Origin: Lihuaxuella thermophila
GTDB taxonomy: Bacteria > Bacillota > Bacilli > Thermoactinomycetales > Thermoactinomycetaceae
Length of the DNA stretch: 64,000 nucleotides
Direction: 5' to 3'
Assembly: GCF_900110165.1 (NCBI RefSeq)
Contig: NZ_FOCQ01000001.1
Location: 248,001 to 312,000, forward strand
In this document: positions 19,301 through 28,772 of the stretch, piece by piece
How positions within the stretch are numbered: the stretch's first letter is position 1
How the letters are laid out: each line of letters starts with the position of its first letter
Notes under the pieces: model-generated
The model's database searches: none
Told to the model about the DNA's origin: nothing
Seen by the model: the letters and a program-made list of their open reading frames with translations, nothing else
Made by a program: the position numbers and the translations under genes

Positions 19301-19523
19301 AAAGGAACTGGCAGACCGTGCAGGAATCGGAAAACAAGTCCGCTCCCGTCTGGATCAGGACACATGGGATGAGGTGGAGAAACAGCTGCGTTCATTCATC
19401 GAGGATCAGCTGGACAAAGTGATGGAGGGCGATTTCGCTGTGGATCCTGCCTGGACTTGTCCCGAGTACTGTCCGCAGCGGAAAATATGCCGGTTCAGCC
19501 ATCGGAAAGGGGGACGCGAATGA
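16326..19523 (+). CDS. AddB-like PD-(D/E)XK nuclease subunit
   Basis: 1065 residues. It is laid out like the AddB subunit of the AddAB helicase-nuclease: a degenerate helicase body followed by a RecB-type nuclease. The nuclease motifs are GKIDRVD, YDYKTG and QLQLPLY near residues 905-960. One cysteine in MTCRFHF near 758 plus three in WTCPEYCPQRKICRF at the C-terminus form the 4Fe-4S staple pattern. Unlike B. subtilis AddB, the N-terminus lacks a Walker A GxGKT; it enters directly at the strand after it (NTVYILPGSG). AAGGGG lies eight bases before the ATG. It overlaps the AddA-like gene by ATGA, so the two form an operon. Confidence 0.75.
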   Translation: MAGWIYLHPVSQARLGMGWDEKYEQEEKNTVYILPGSGQAERMKKQMRTKQVKWITFDHFVRHLLNSPYRLMSAAEQHWVVQQAVTELEREGELSYFQMVSSCSDNWILSLEKVLGEMKRAGILPMRLKRLWKNKRPKYQELALIYEKYQQLLRRFQVSDHEQYYFDLMQSMSQKTETIHLPDRVVLEHFHDLNPLQEQLLIQLVTEGVEVHLHLMWDETRPRLRNMVEPLVSRLQVKGFQTVPVSRDPNRVKVERISLMHLAENAFSPEPAVALADDALEILSAPGMEAEVDLVVARLKQWLREEQADCSDVAIISAEMDAYARILFKKLEQAGIPVSSPYKQKLSENSLLQTISAAFLMKAGKVEGGRALFCSPHLSWFHGRYTECLRLIRELGDPVRLAEFRQEWDIRQGDQETDPALVAAGRAVEAVFEWVESIPEEETWSGWLNWFQQWMKPLKNKDKWRQMALDPDRYEELAEGMNAWHCLEQLIREWSYLVAEDKGREPVSRTRFLTTLLQSAEQLFVQRKPARRKGVRLLPATQVRGDRFRAVFVLGCVEGKWPRNFSDHWLLPDEAREELRAEEVLLDLSQELRQRQLLPFFMSVISAVDFLVLSYPNTDEDGNRELPSPFLEECVSVFQPDSIHKREKDLSEQVGPPEWQDSFSPDQGLEFAFSRLTRPVDDESSSLAVSVLDDLLRRSPRMWQSLVNRIQAEQARRMDSFTRFDGVAEDVKLRRQLEDWAKRQIWSATDLNKMMTCRFHFMAEKIWKAHQAEDIVRGISRLEEGELIHEALCRFFSEYRQGKWSFRDEEHARERLMTIAGETAEKLLARVRGRHPSYLRIEKQRLKQTLSAFWNHELHWRKETNNYHPPAYLELSFGLPLDLNRQADGLLDPRSVSEPVSIPLSRHTLRLKGKIDRVDVNEGYYAVYDYKTGQAPSAQEIQEGRQLQLPLYLWALEHGFGFSREKAVGAAFYTRGTSQSAPVDNRNKGLWKKELADRAGIGKQVRSRLDQDTWDEVEKQLRSFIEDQLDKVMEGDFAVDPAWTCPEYCPQRKICRFSHRKGGRE

Positions 19524-22500
19524 CCGGCAACATCCAACTCACACCCGAGCAGCAAGCGGCTACCCATTCCCTGAACCGGGATTGCATTGTTTCCGCAGGA
19601 GCCGGTTCAGGAAAGACGCGCGTGCTGGTGGAACGCTATTTAAAGATATTGGCTGAGCACCGGTTTAACACCGATTTGCTCGATCAGGTGGTTGCGATTA
19701 CGTTTACGGAAAAAGCGGCCACCGAAATGAAAGAAAGAGTGCGCAGGGGAATGGAGGAACGTCTCATGAAAGCCCGATTGGCCGGAAATGTAGAGGAAGC
19801 GGACGGGTGGTACCGGCTGTTAACTGAAATCGAGCGGGCTTGTATCACAACCATTCACTCTTTCTGCCGCAGCATCCTTAAAAAATTTCCGATTGAAGCA
19901 GGTGTCGATCCGGAATTTAGGGTGTTGGAAGAATTTGAGGCGCGGTGGCTGTTAAAAGAAGCTGTCGAGCAGACACTTTCCTCTTTTTTGGATCTTTCAC
20001 CCGGGGGACGGGAAGCCCGGGTGTTCGAACGGTGGCTGGTCGGTGTCGGCATCCAAGCGGCGGAGAGACAGTTCATGTCGGCAGTTTTGGAGTGTTTCAC
20101 CCATGGATGGAGCCCGGACGAGCTGAAACGGGTGACGACTTGGCATCTGAATCAGGCGGAAGAAGAGCTTGAGACAAAGAGGAAAAATGAGTTTGGCAGA
20201 TGGGAAGGGCAACTGTTGGCATCGGCGGAACGTTTGCTTGCACTGAAAAAATTGAAAAGGGCGGAGGAGTTCAGGGCTAAGTGGTCAGATATTCGCGGGA
20301 TCTGGAAAAAAGCAGCCGGTGATCCGGAGAAATTGAAAATGATCCATTCATTGCAGGAATCGCTGGCCGGCAGGTGGGGCTCAAAGGAGGAAGTGAAACA
20401 GCCGCTGGAGGAGTGCAGGGAAGCCTGTGAACAGTTGGCCGGAATCATTCATGAGCAACTCTATCTGCCTGATGAAAAAGAGCTGACGGCGGTGATATGC
20501 GACCTGATCGCCCGGATCATTGAGCGCTACAACCGGCTCAAACAGGAACGGGCCGGTGTTGATTTTGACGAAATGCAGTCGCGGGTTTGTTCTTTGCTCA
20601 GCGAGCATCCGGAAATCCGCGCGGAGATGCGAAAAAAGATCCGGTATTTGATGGTGGATGAGTACCAGGACACCAACGATCTGCAAAAAAGGTTGATTGA
20701 CCTGCTGATCAATGATGAACAGGGAAATCATACGCCTGGAACATGGTTCGTGGTCGGTGATCCAAAGCAATCCATTTACCGTTTCCGCGGAGCGGATGTT
20801 TCGCTTTTCCACCGCACCCGGATGGAAATCCTGGCATCAGGCGGCCAAGAGGTGGCTCTCACGGCAAACTTTCGCTCCCACCCTGAGTTGATTTCTTTTT
20901 ACAATCACTTTTTCGGACGCTTGATGGCAAAGGAAAAGGAGTCGCCCAACTATTACCAGCCTGTACAGTCGCGGGAAGATCAAACGCGTCCGGAAGTTGT
21001 CGTGGAGTATCTCGCTGTGCCCCATAAGAAGGAGGATTTGCCGCCGGGATGGGACCGGAGAGACGCGGAGGCTCAGATGGTGGCCAAACATATCGCCGGG
21101 ATGATGGAAGCGGGAACCCCGGCACGGGATATCGCGCTTCTGTTTCGGGCGATGACTCACGTAAAAAAATATGAACGGGAATTGGCAAAATGGAATATTC
21201 CGTTTCATATTGTCAAAGGGCGCGGATTTTATGACCGGCAGGAAATTGCTGACCTGCTGCACTTTTTGCGGGTACTGGTGGAACCGGAAAACCGACTTGC
21301 CCTGGCTGGGGTGCTCCGCTCCCCGTTTTGCGGCATTTCAGATGAAACGCTGCTCAGGATCTCCCTGGAGAATCAGTGGCAGGTAAGTGCCAAGGATTGG
21401 GCGGAACTGCCGGGCCTTCCGGAAGAAGAGCGGAGCAAATTGTACCAGTTCCATCATCTCTGGACCCGCGCTGGAGAGTGGGTGGGTGCGCTCAAGGTGG
21501 CGGATCTGATGGAACGCATGCTTGAGGAAAGCGGATATCGTTATCTGATGTGGGCGGCCCCGGAAGGCAAGCAGGCAGTGGCCAATCTAAAAAAGCTGAT
21601 CCGGCAGGCCCGGAGTATGAGAGGGCTTGCCGCTTATTCCGTTCCTGAGTACCTGGAGCGGATGGACCTGTTGATGAGAGACCAACAGGCGGAGACAGAG
21701 GCATCCGTCGAATCCGAACACAGTGACAGTGTCAAACTGATGACCATTCACCAGTCGAAAGGGTTGGAATTTCCTGTTGTTTATGTGGCTGACCTTTCTT
21801 ATGCAAATACGGAGCGCCATGGAGCCGTCCGGATCGATGCCGAAGCGGGACTGGTTGTGGTGATGAAAGATGAACGGGGAGAAAGCGTCGAACTCAGCCG
21901 CTGGAAACAGGCCGTCGAACGAAACCGGCGACTGGAATGGGAAGAGTCGGTGCGGCTGCTCTATGTGGCTTGCACCCGGGCGGAAAGCAGATTGGTGCTC
22001 TGCGGGGCGGTGGAACCGTTAAAGGAGGGGAAAAGCATCCGGGAAGTGACCAAATGGAGTCAATGGCTGGACGGTATTTTGGACTATCGAAAGATTGATT
22101 GGGAAGAACGGAGATGGTCTTTCTCCGAGCATTGCCTGCCGATTCGGGTACATGCGGATCTGGCGGAGGACGAAATCCCCACGGACTCCATGGAAACACC
22201 GCTCGACAGATATCTGGCGGGAGAATTGGCGACAGAGCGAGGAGAGGGCGGGAAGGAACCGCTTGAATTTTTAAAGCCAAGGGGATACACGGAACACGAT
22301 CTGCTCGAGATTAGCGTGACAGACTGGAAAAAGCTGGTGAACTGTCCGCGGAAATATTTTTATCAGCATGTGCTGGGTTTGCCTCAGCTGACGGAAGAGG
22401 AGCCGGAAGACAGGGGCTATGCCGGGATGCCGGTCCTTTCTCCAACCGTCAAGGGGAGAGTGGTTCACCGGCTGATCGAACTTCTTTCCAAACCGGAAAA

Positions 22501-23080
22501 CAGAACGTTTTCGTGGGAGAAAATCGCGCAAAACGTCTGGAACGAATTTTCGCTGCCCCGTTCTGTGCAGAAAGCGGCCGAAGCCGAAGTCCGTCCTTAT
22601 ATCGGGAACTTCTTAAACAGCCGGGTCTATGCCGGAATAAACCGGGAGGAACCACGGACGGAGCAGGAATTTGCCGTCAATCTGGGCGGGCTTCAAGTGA
22701 TCGGAGTGATCGATTGCCTGCTTCCCCACCCGAACGGGACTTGGGAGATCATTGACTATAAAACGGACCAGATCTCCGTTTCTGAAGTGGAGGAGGCGGC
22801 CATGGAATACAAGCCCCAGCTGGAATTGTATGTGCTTTCTGCCAAGCGGATGTGGAATCTGATTCCTGAAAAGGCGACTCTCTATTTTTTAAAACCCGAC
22901 CGGGAATATACATTTACAGTTACCGACAAGTGGTTGCGGGACGCTGAAGAAGAGGTGGGGAAAAGCATCCGGTTGCTTAGGACCTCGGCGGGCCCGACCG
23001 AGCCCTGGGAAGCGAGGCCGGGGAAAAGATGCGGATACTGCGAGTACAGAATCATCTGTGATGCCGTGCGGGAGCCTTGA
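19520..23080 (+). CDS. addA: AddA-like UvrD-family helicase with C-terminal nuclease
   Basis: 1186 residues. Superfamily 1 motifs are complete: Walker A SAGAGSGKTRVL near residue 29, AITFTEKAATEM, MVDEYQDTND near 379, VGDPKQSIYRFRGA, and the motif VI arginine in LLYVACTRAES near 820. The C-terminal RecB-like nuclease has IIDYKTDQ and QLELYVL. It also has a cysteine set, VNCPRKYFYQ plus CGYCEYRIIC, that looks like an iron-sulfur staple; I do not know this in classical AddA, where AddB carries the cluster. The ATG at 19520 follows AAAGGGGG by seven bases. Expected job: processing double-strand breaks for recombination. Confidence 0.82.
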   Translation: MTGNIQLTPEQQAATHSLNRDCIVSAGAGSGKTRVLVERYLKILAEHRFNTDLLDQVVAITFTEKAATEMKERVRRGMEERLMKARLAGNVEEADGWYRLLTEIERACITTIHSFCRSILKKFPIEAGVDPEFRVLEEFEARWLLKEAVEQTLSSFLDLSPGGREARVFERWLVGVGIQAAERQFMSAVLECFTHGWSPDELKRVTTWHLNQAEEELETKRKNEFGRWEGQLLASAERLLALKKLKRAEEFRAKWSDIRGIWKKAAGDPEKLKMIHSLQESLAGRWGSKEEVKQPLEECREACEQLAGIIHEQLYLPDEKELTAVICDLIARIIERYNRLKQERAGVDFDEMQSRVCSLLSEHPEIRAEMRKKIRYLMVDEYQDTNDLQKRLIDLLINDEQGNHTPGTWFVVGDPKQSIYRFRGADVSLFHRTRMEILASGGQEVALTANFRSHPELISFYNHFFGRLMAKEKESPNYYQPVQSREDQTRPEVVVEYLAVPHKKEDLPPGWDRRDAEAQMVAKHIAGMMEAGTPARDIALLFRAMTHVKKYERELAKWNIPFHIVKGRGFYDRQEIADLLHFLRVLVEPENRLALAGVLRSPFCGISDETLLRISLENQWQVSAKDWAELPGLPEEERSKLYQFHHLWTRAGEWVGALKVADLMERMLEESGYRYLMWAAPEGKQAVANLKKLIRQARSMRGLAAYSVPEYLERMDLLMRDQQAETEASVESEHSDSVKLMTIHQSKGLEFPVVYVADLSYANTERHGAVRIDAEAGLVVVMKDERGESVELSRWKQAVERNRRLEWEESVRLLYVACTRAESRLVLCGAVEPLKEGKSIREVTKWSQWLDGILDYRKIDWEERRWSFSEHCLPIRVHADLAEDEIPTDSMETPLDRYLAGELATERGEGGKEPLEFLKPRGYTEHDLLEISVTDWKKLVNCPRKYFYQHVLGLPQLTEEEPEDRGYAGMPVLSPTVKGRVVHRLIELLSKPENRTFSWEKIAQNVWNEFSLPRSVQKAAEAEVRPYIGNFLNSRVYAGINREEPRTEQEFAVNLGGLQVIGVIDCLLPHPNGTWEIIDYKTDQISVSEVEEAAMEYKPQLELYVLSAKRMWNLIPEKATLYFLKPDREYTFTVTDKWLRDAEEEVGKSIRLLRTSAGPTEPWEARPGKRCGYCEYRIICDAVREP

Positions 23081-23189
23081 TTTTTCATCCGTTTTAATTG
23101 CCTATTTGCAGGGAACACCGGGATGCACTATGATGGTAGCAGGGTTGGTTATGCAAATATGAAGTTGCATCGAGGGAGAGAATGGGTAA

Positions 23190-23573
23190 GTGGATATGAT
23201 TCACGAGATCTTTTCCGCGTTGATAGCCGGTTTTGCCGGAATCTTTTTTGTTTCTTTCATCATCTGGATGGTCGGACTGATTATCCTGCTCTTCCGTGAA
23301 ATGTTTAGTCCTGGTGAACTGGTTATTCGCGAATACATGGGCAAAGTTTGGAAAATGCTCCTTTCTTGCTTTGAATGGGTTGCTTATGCCGCTGTTTTCA
23401 TCGGTCCGGTCCTCATGTTTTGGACGAAGAATTATATGGACTATCTGATGGTAACCCTTGCAGCCGTGCTGCTTTCCGCTGTCTACTTGTCGATCCGGAA
23501 GCGGACGGGAGGCTTTGCCAAAGGTAGACTTCGCATGCGCAAAGAGAAGGAGCACCATGGGGATTGGCGGTAA
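23190..23573 (+). CDS. Small membrane protein of unknown function
   Basis: 127 residues with three to four hydrophobic segments (about 5-35, 58-78, 85-103) and a strongly basic, cytoplasmic-type C-terminal tail rich in Arg and Lys. Not recognised. GTG start at 23190 with GAGGGAG about ten bases upstream; an ATG two codons later is possible. It lies 109 bases after the AddA-like gene and ahead of relA; nothing ties it functionally to either. Confidence 0.6.
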   Translation: MDMIHEIFSALIAGFAGIFFVSFIIWMVGLIILLFREMFSPGELVIREYMGKVWKMLLSCFEWVAYAAVFIGPVLMFWTKNYMDYLMVTLAAVLLSAVYLSIRKRTGGFAKGRLRMRKEKEHHGDWR

Positions 23574-23753
23574 GAGAGAGCCGGTTGATACTATCAGCCG
23601 GCACTTCTATGCTCCGGAATATATTTCGGAATATTTAGATATGGTCTGTCCGCGTATCATCCCTGTGAAACGGTGAGGATTCTTCGCTTGCTTTTCCTAC
23701 ATCCTTGGGTAATAATAATAGGAAAATTATTTTCGTACGGGTGAGAAGCGACT

Positions 23754-25904
23754 ATGCCGGTGGAGCAACTGCTAGAAAAGGCTGGGGAATATTTAACCGA
23801 AAATGATATAGAGCAATTGGAGAAGGCGTATCAGTTTGCGAGAGAGGCCCATCAGGGACAGGTGCGCAAATCGGGAGAGCCTTATATCCATCATCCGGTA
23901 GCTGTTGCGGAAATTCTGGCAGAACTGCAGATGGATATCGCCACGCTGGTGGCTGCCCTTCTGCACGATGTCGTTGAGGATACGGGTGTCACCCTGGAAC
24001 AGATTGAGGCGCAATTCGGCGAGACGGTGAAAAATCTGGTCGATGGTGTCACCAAGCTGAATAAACGGATGAAATTTAAATCCAATGAAGAGCACCAGGC
24101 GGAAAATCACCGGAAAATGTTTGTCGCCATGGCCCAGGATATCCGGGTGATTCTGATCAAGCTGGCGGATCGTCTCCATAACATGCGCACATTGAAGTAT
24201 ATGCCGGAACACAAACAGCGGCAAAAAGCAAAAGAGACCCTGGAGATCTTTGCGCCTCTTGCCCACAGGCTGGGAATTTCCAAGATCAAGTGGGAGCTGG
24301 AAGATATTTCGCTCCGCTATCTCAATCCCCAGCAGTATTACCGCATCGTTCACCTGATGAAGAAAAAACGGGCAGAGCGGGAGGAATACCTGAACGAGAT
24401 CATTCAAACGCTCAAGGGTCGCCTCGCTGAAATGGAAGTCAAAGTCATCGATGTTTCCGGCCGTCCCAAGCATATTTACAGCATTTACAAGAAAATGGTA
24501 ACGCAAAATAAAGAGTTTAATGAAATTTATGATCTGCTGGCCGTCCGCGTCATCGTGGAAACCGTCCGTGACTGCTATGCGGTGTTGGGAATCATTCATA
24601 CCATTTGGAAACCGATGCCGGGCCGCTTTAAAGATTACATTGCGATGCCGAAAACAAATATGTACCAATCCCTGCACACCACGGTCATCGGGCCGAAAGG
24701 GGAGCCCATCGAAGTACAGATCCGAACGATGGAGATGCATCGCACCGCTGAATACGGAATCGCCGCCCATTGGGCATATAAAGAAGGGACAGCGCTTCAG
24801 AAAAGCGATTTTGAAGAAAAACTCAAATGGTTCCGCGAAATGATGGAGTTGCAGCAGGAGTCCAAAGACGCGCAAGAATTTGTGGAAAGCTTGAAAGTGG
24901 ATTGGTTCTCCGATTCCGTTTTCGTCTTCACTCCCAAAGGGGATGTGATCGAACTCCCCATGGGTTCCGTTCCGTTGGATTTCGCCTACCGGATCCATAC
25001 GGAAATCGGCAATAAATGCATCGGGGCCAAAGTGAACGGAAAAATCGTTCCGCTGGATTATAAGCTGAGTACCGGAGACATCGTTGAAATCCTCACTTCC
25101 AAACACAGCTACGGCCCCAGCCAGGATTGGCTCAAGATCGTCAAATCCTCCCATGCGAGAAACAAGATTCGCGCCTGGTTCAAAAAGCAACGGCGTGAAG
25201 AGAGCATTGAGAAAGGCAAGGAAATGGTCATTGCCCTGCTCAAGAAGCATGAATTTGATGTGGACGTAGTGCTGACGCCGGAGCGCATCGCCGAAGCGAC
25301 CAAGAAGTTCAACTTCCAGGATGCGGATGACATGTTTTCAGCGGTCGGGTATGGAGGTATTTCCACCGCCCAGGTGGTTCACCGGCTGACAGATGGTTTG
25401 AAGACAGAGGTTCCGGTCGTGTTGCCGGAAGTCAAGGCGCTTCCCAAACGGAATCGAAGGGGTGACCAAGGGGTTCGCGTCAAAGGAGTGGAAAATCTGC
25501 TCATTCGGCTTTCGCGCTGCTGTAACCCCGTGCCGGGAGATGATATCGCCGGTTATGTCACCCAGGGACGGGGAGTCACGGTTCATCGCTCCGACTGTCC
25601 CAATCTGGCCAATGTTCCGGAAGAACGCCGCATTTCGGTCGAATGGGACAGTGATTCCACCCACTCCTATCAGGTGGATATCGAAGTTTCCGGCTTTGAT
25701 CGAAGCGGCTTGTTAAATGAAGTGTTGCAGGCGGTTCACGATTCCAAAACCAATCTGTCTGCGGTCAGCGCCAAAGGGGATAAGAGAGGAATCGCATCCA
25801 TTCACATCCGGATCGGGATTCAGAATATCAACCACCTGAAGTCGGTGGTCGAAAGAGTGAAAAGAGTTCGCGATATCTACAGTGTCAGACGGATCATACA
25901 GTAA
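23754..25904 (+). CDS. relA: Bifunctional (p)ppGpp synthetase/hydrolase Rel
   Basis: 716 residues, full length. The HD hydrolase domain shows YIHHPVAVA and LLHDVVEDTG near residue 75, then ADRLHNMRT. The synthetase domain has GRFKDYIAMPK with MYQSLHTTVIGP and EVQIRTMEMH near 300-330. A TGS domain (VFTPKGDVIELP) starts near 390. The conserved RCCNPVPGD cysteine region is near 585, and a C-terminal ACT domain closes the protein. Both catalytic halves are intact, so this is the stringent-response enzyme that makes and degrades (p)ppGpp on the ribosome. dtd follows after 12 bases, the conserved B. subtilis arrangement. Confidence 0.97.
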   Translation: MPVEQLLEKAGEYLTENDIEQLEKAYQFAREAHQGQVRKSGEPYIHHPVAVAEILAELQMDIATLVAALLHDVVEDTGVTLEQIEAQFGETVKNLVDGVTKLNKRMKFKSNEEHQAENHRKMFVAMAQDIRVILIKLADRLHNMRTLKYMPEHKQRQKAKETLEIFAPLAHRLGISKIKWELEDISLRYLNPQQYYRIVHLMKKKRAEREEYLNEIIQTLKGRLAEMEVKVIDVSGRPKHIYSIYKKMVTQNKEFNEIYDLLAVRVIVETVRDCYAVLGIIHTIWKPMPGRFKDYIAMPKTNMYQSLHTTVIGPKGEPIEVQIRTMEMHRTAEYGIAAHWAYKEGTALQKSDFEEKLKWFREMMELQQESKDAQEFVESLKVDWFSDSVFVFTPKGDVIELPMGSVPLDFAYRIHTEIGNKCIGAKVNGKIVPLDYKLSTGDIVEILTSKHSYGPSQDWLKIVKSSHARNKIRAWFKKQRREESIEKGKEMVIALLKKHEFDVDVVLTPERIAEATKKFNFQDADDMFSAVGYGGISTAQVVHRLTDGLKTEVPVVLPEVKALPKRNRRGDQGVRVKGVENLLIRLSRCCNPVPGDDIAGYVTQGRGVTVHRSDCPNLANVPEERRISVEWDSDSTHSYQVDIEVSGFDRSGLLNEVLQAVHDSKTNLSAVSAKGDKRGIASIHIRIGIQNINHLKSVVERVKRVRDIYSVRRIIQ

Positions 25905-25916
25905 GGGTGACAACAG

Positions 25917-26372
25917 ATGAAAATCGTGCTGCAGAGAGTAAAGGAAGCTCAGGTAAGTGTGGACGGACGGATTTCGGGAGCCATTTCTCACGGGCTCCTT
26001 TTACTTGTCGGCTTTACGGAGGGGGATGCGGAAGAAGATCTGAAATATTTAGCGGAAAAAGTGGTGAATCTGCGCATCTTTGAAGATGAAGCGGGCAAGA
26101 TGAACCTATCACTTTTAGACGTTCAGGGCAGCATTTTATCGGTCTCGCAATTTACTCTTTACGGGGATTGCCGCAAGGGGAGACGCCCCAATTTCACGGC
26201 CGCTGCCAAACCGGAACAGGCGCTTGTGCTCTATGACCGTTTCAATGAGGTGCTTCGCGGGTATGGAGTAAGGGTGGAGACAGGCGTTTTTGGAGCGATG
26301 ATGCAGGTTTCGCTCGTCAATGACGGCCCTGTCACTTTGATTTTGGAAAGCAAATCGCAAACGAATCCATAA
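25917..26372 (+). CDS. dtd: D-aminoacyl-tRNA deacylase
   Basis: 151 residues. Removes D-amino acids (and mischarged glycine) from tRNA. The family motifs [17 protein letters not shown] (residues about 77-93) and the C-terminal [18 protein letters not shown] with its Gly-cisPro-like region are intact. It lies 12 bases after relA in the same operon; the pairing is conserved across Bacillales. Confidence 0.96.
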   Translation: MKIVLQRVKEAQVSVDGRISGAISHGLLLLVGFTEGDAEEDLKYLAEKVVNLRIFEDEAGKMNLSLLDVQGSILSVSQFTLYGDCRKGRRPNFTAAAKPEQALVLYDRFNEVLRGYGVRVETGVFGAMMQVSLVNDGPVTLILESKSQTNP

Positions 26373-26390
26373 AGAGTGTAAACAAAGGGA

Positions 26391-26401
26391 TATGCTATAA
26401 T
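26391..26401 (+). promoter_or_regulatory. Extended -10 promoter of tkt
   Basis: TATGCTATAAT contains a perfect -10 (26396-26401) preceded by TGC, the extended -10 form; no good -35 is present. Confidence 0.5.
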
Positions 26402-26452
26402 ATTCAGAGGCAATCTATAGAAGAGCCGCAAGAGAGAAGAGGAGGATGACGA

Positions 26453-28456
26453 GTGTCTGCCATTGACCAACTTTCGATTAACACCATCCGCATGCTTTCC
26501 ATTGATCAAATTGAGGAAGCCAATTCGGGTCATCCGGGCCTGCCGATGGGAGCCGCTCCGATGGCCTATACTTTATGGGCCAAATACATGAAGCACAATC
26601 CGTCCAATCCGTCCTGGTTTAACCGCGACCGTTTTGTCCTGTCCGCCGGCCACGGATCCGCCCTTTTATATAGTCTGCTTCATCTTTTTGGCTATAACCT
26701 GCCCATGGATGAGTTGAAACGGTTCCGGCAATGGGGAAGCCTGACACCGGGCCATCCGGAAGTGAAACATACCCCGGGGGTGGAAGCGACGACAGGACCG
26801 CTGGGACAAGGGATTTCAAACGCGGTCGGAATGGCCATGGCTGAGGCGCATCTGGCTGCTACATACAACCGGGATGGTTTTCCGGTGATCGACCATTACA
26901 CCTACGTCCTCTGCAGTGACGGCGATTTGATGGAAGGAGTGGCCGCGGAAGCTTGTTCACTGGCAGGACATCTGCGTTTGGGCAAATTGATTGCTCTGTA
27001 CGATTCCAATGATATTTCCCTCGACGGAGAACTGGCGCATTCCTTCACCGAAAACGTGCAAAAACGCTTTGAGGCATACGGTTGGCAGTACTTGCGCGTG
27101 GAAGACGGAAACGATCTGGAAGCGATCGGCCGCGCGATTGAAGAAGCGCAACAGGAGAAAAGCCGCCCGACCCTGATTGAAGTCCGCACCATTATCGGAT
27201 ATGGCAGCCCCAACCGGGCGGGAACGGCCGAAGTTCACGGCAAACCGCTGGGTAAGGAAGAAGTGGCCGGGGTGCGTCAGGCATACAACTGGCCGAGTGA
27301 ACAGCCTTTTTATGTTCCCGCTGAAGTACGGGAGCATTTTGCCGTGCTACAGACGCAGTTGGCGGAGAAAGAAGCGGCTTGGAACGATCTGTTAAAACAG
27401 TATGAATCGAAGTATCCGGAGCTGGCCAAGCAGCTGAGACAGGCGATCGTCGGCGAACTCCCGGAGGGGTGGGATCAAAACCTGCCCAAATTCCAGACCG
27501 GCGATAAAGCGATCGCTACCCGCGCCGCATCAGGAGTTGCCTTGCAGGCTCTGGCCAAAAGCGTACCGATGCTGATCGGCGGTTCCGCGGATTTGGCTTC
27601 CTCCAACAACACGCTGATGAAGGCGGAAGGCGTTTTTCACGCCGAAGATTACTCCGGGCGCAACATCTGGTTCGGGGTCCGTGAGCACGCCATGGGGGCG
27701 GCATTAAACGGAATGCTCCTGCACGGCGGAGTCCGGGCTTATGGCGGCACTTTCCTCGTCTTCTCCGATTATCTGCGTCCGTCGATCCGTTTGTCCGCCC
27801 TGTCCGGGTTGCCGGTGATCTATGTGTTCACCCATGACAGCATCGCTGTGGGTGAAGACGGACCCACCCATGAACCGGTGGAACATGTTCCGTCGCTCCG
27901 CCTGATTCCGGGACTGAAGGTGATCCGTCCGGCGGATGCCAACGAAACCGTGGCCGCTTGGCAATACGCGCTCAGTCAACATGATCATCCGGTCGCTCTG
28001 ATTCTGACCCGGCAAAACCTGCCGATCCTGGAAGGCACGGTGGGCATCGGCAAGGAACACATCGCCAAGGGAGGCTATATCGTTTCCGAAGCTGACAACG
28101 GCAATCCTCAGGGCGTGATCATCGCCACTGGTTCTGAAGTCAGCCTGAGCCTGGAAGCGCAGAAAAAATTGCTGGAAAGAGGAATTCGGGTACGTGTGGT
28201 CAGCATGCCGTGCCGCGAGTTGTTTGACCAACAAGACCAGGCTTACCGCGATTCGATCCTGCCTCCCGGCATCCGTGCCCGCCTCGCTGTGGAAGCGGCT
28301 CATCCGATGGGCTGGGATCGCTATGTCGGTGAACAGGGTGCCGTGATCGGCATCGACCGTTTCGGCGCTTCCGCCCCGGGCAACCTGGTGATGAAGGAGT
28401 ACGGCTTCCATGTAGACAATGTGGTTCAACAAATGGAAGCAATGATCAATCGATAA
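26453..28456 (+). CDS. tkt: Transketolase
   Basis: 667 residues. Thiamine-diphosphate enzyme moving two-carbon units in the pentose phosphate pathway. The PP-domain has [26 protein letters not shown] and the GDGDLMEGV-like [14 protein letters not shown] segment with NSNDISLDG-type metal loop; the Pyr-domain has [10 protein letters not shown], the conserved [11 protein letters not shown] glutamate and the [14 protein letters not shown] segment. The C-terminal domain is complete. GTG start at 26453, six bases after AGAGGAGGA. Monocistronic, with its own promoter and terminator. Confidence 0.96.
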   Translation: MSAIDQLSINTIRMLSIDQIEEANSGHPGLPMGAAPMAYTLWAKYMKHNPSNPSWFNRDRFVLSAGHGSALLYSLLHLFGYNLPMDELKRFRQWGSLTPGHPEVKHTPGVEATTGPLGQGISNAVGMAMAEAHLAATYNRDGFPVIDHYTYVLCSDGDLMEGVAAEACSLAGHLRLGKLIALYDSNDISLDGELAHSFTENVQKRFEAYGWQYLRVEDGNDLEAIGRAIEEAQQEKSRPTLIEVRTIIGYGSPNRAGTAEVHGKPLGKEEVAGVRQAYNWPSEQPFYVPAEVREHFAVLQTQLAEKEAAWNDLLKQYESKYPELAKQLRQAIVGELPEGWDQNLPKFQTGDKAIATRAASGVALQALAKSVPMLIGGSADLASSNNTLMKAEGVFHAEDYSGRNIWFGVREHAMGAALNGMLLHGGVRAYGGTFLVFSDYLRPSIRLSALSGLPVIYVFTHDSIAVGEDGPTHEPVEHVPSLRLIPGLKVIRPADANETVAAWQYALSQHDHPVALILTRQNLPILEGTVGIGKEHIAKGGYIVSEADNGNPQGVIIATGSEVSLSLEAQKKLLERGIRVRVVSMPCRELFDQQDQAYRDSILPPGIRARLAVEAAHPMGWDRYVGEQGAVIGIDRFGASAPGNLVMKEYGFHVDNVVQQMEAMINR

Positions 28457-28463
28457 AAAACAG

Positions 28464-28506
28464 AATGAGCCTCTGTCTACCGATGACAGAGGCTCATTGT
28501 TTTTTG
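28464..28506 (+). terminator. tkt terminator
   Basis: AATGAGCCTCTGTC and GACAGAGGCTCATT form a perfect 14-bp stem followed by GTTTTTT. Confidence 0.9.
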
Positions 28507-28577
28507 AAAAGCGGGCTTAATTTGCGCTTCAAACGGGCAAGCTAACCAAAAACTGATTTGGAAAAGAGGGTCTGTAC

Positions 28578-28736
28578 ATGCGTCGCTTGCCCAAGGAAAC
28601 CGTTTTTCAACAGCAGATGAATCTTCGCGGCAGCGCCAGTCCGGAGGAGTACCAGGTCGAAATTCAGTCCGAACTGGAAGAGCATAAGGAGCTGTACCCC
28701 CCGCTTCAGCGTTATGTGAATAAACGGTTTTTATGA
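28578..28736 (+). CDS. Small hypothetical protein, 52 residues
   Basis: An ORF starting MRRLPKETVFQQQMNLRG and ending NKRFL, charged and probably helical with an acidic middle (about residues 23-38). GAGGG sits eight bases before the ATG, and the frame shows normal codon usage for the window. It lies alone after the tkt terminator and convergent to the DUF423 gene. No family recognised. Codon content and spacing favour a real gene, but there is no homology support here. Confidence 0.55.
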   Translation: MRRLPKETVFQQQMNLRGSASPEEYQVEIQSELEEHKELYPPLQRYVNKRFL

Positions 28737-28772
28737 TGTGGTTTGAATGACCGGTGAAGCGGCTGCCTCAAT

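Noticed and set aside
23793-25250. A 485-codon minus-strand frame
   Set aside because: It is the antisense of relA, hydrophobic by codon complement, without a start signal or family features.
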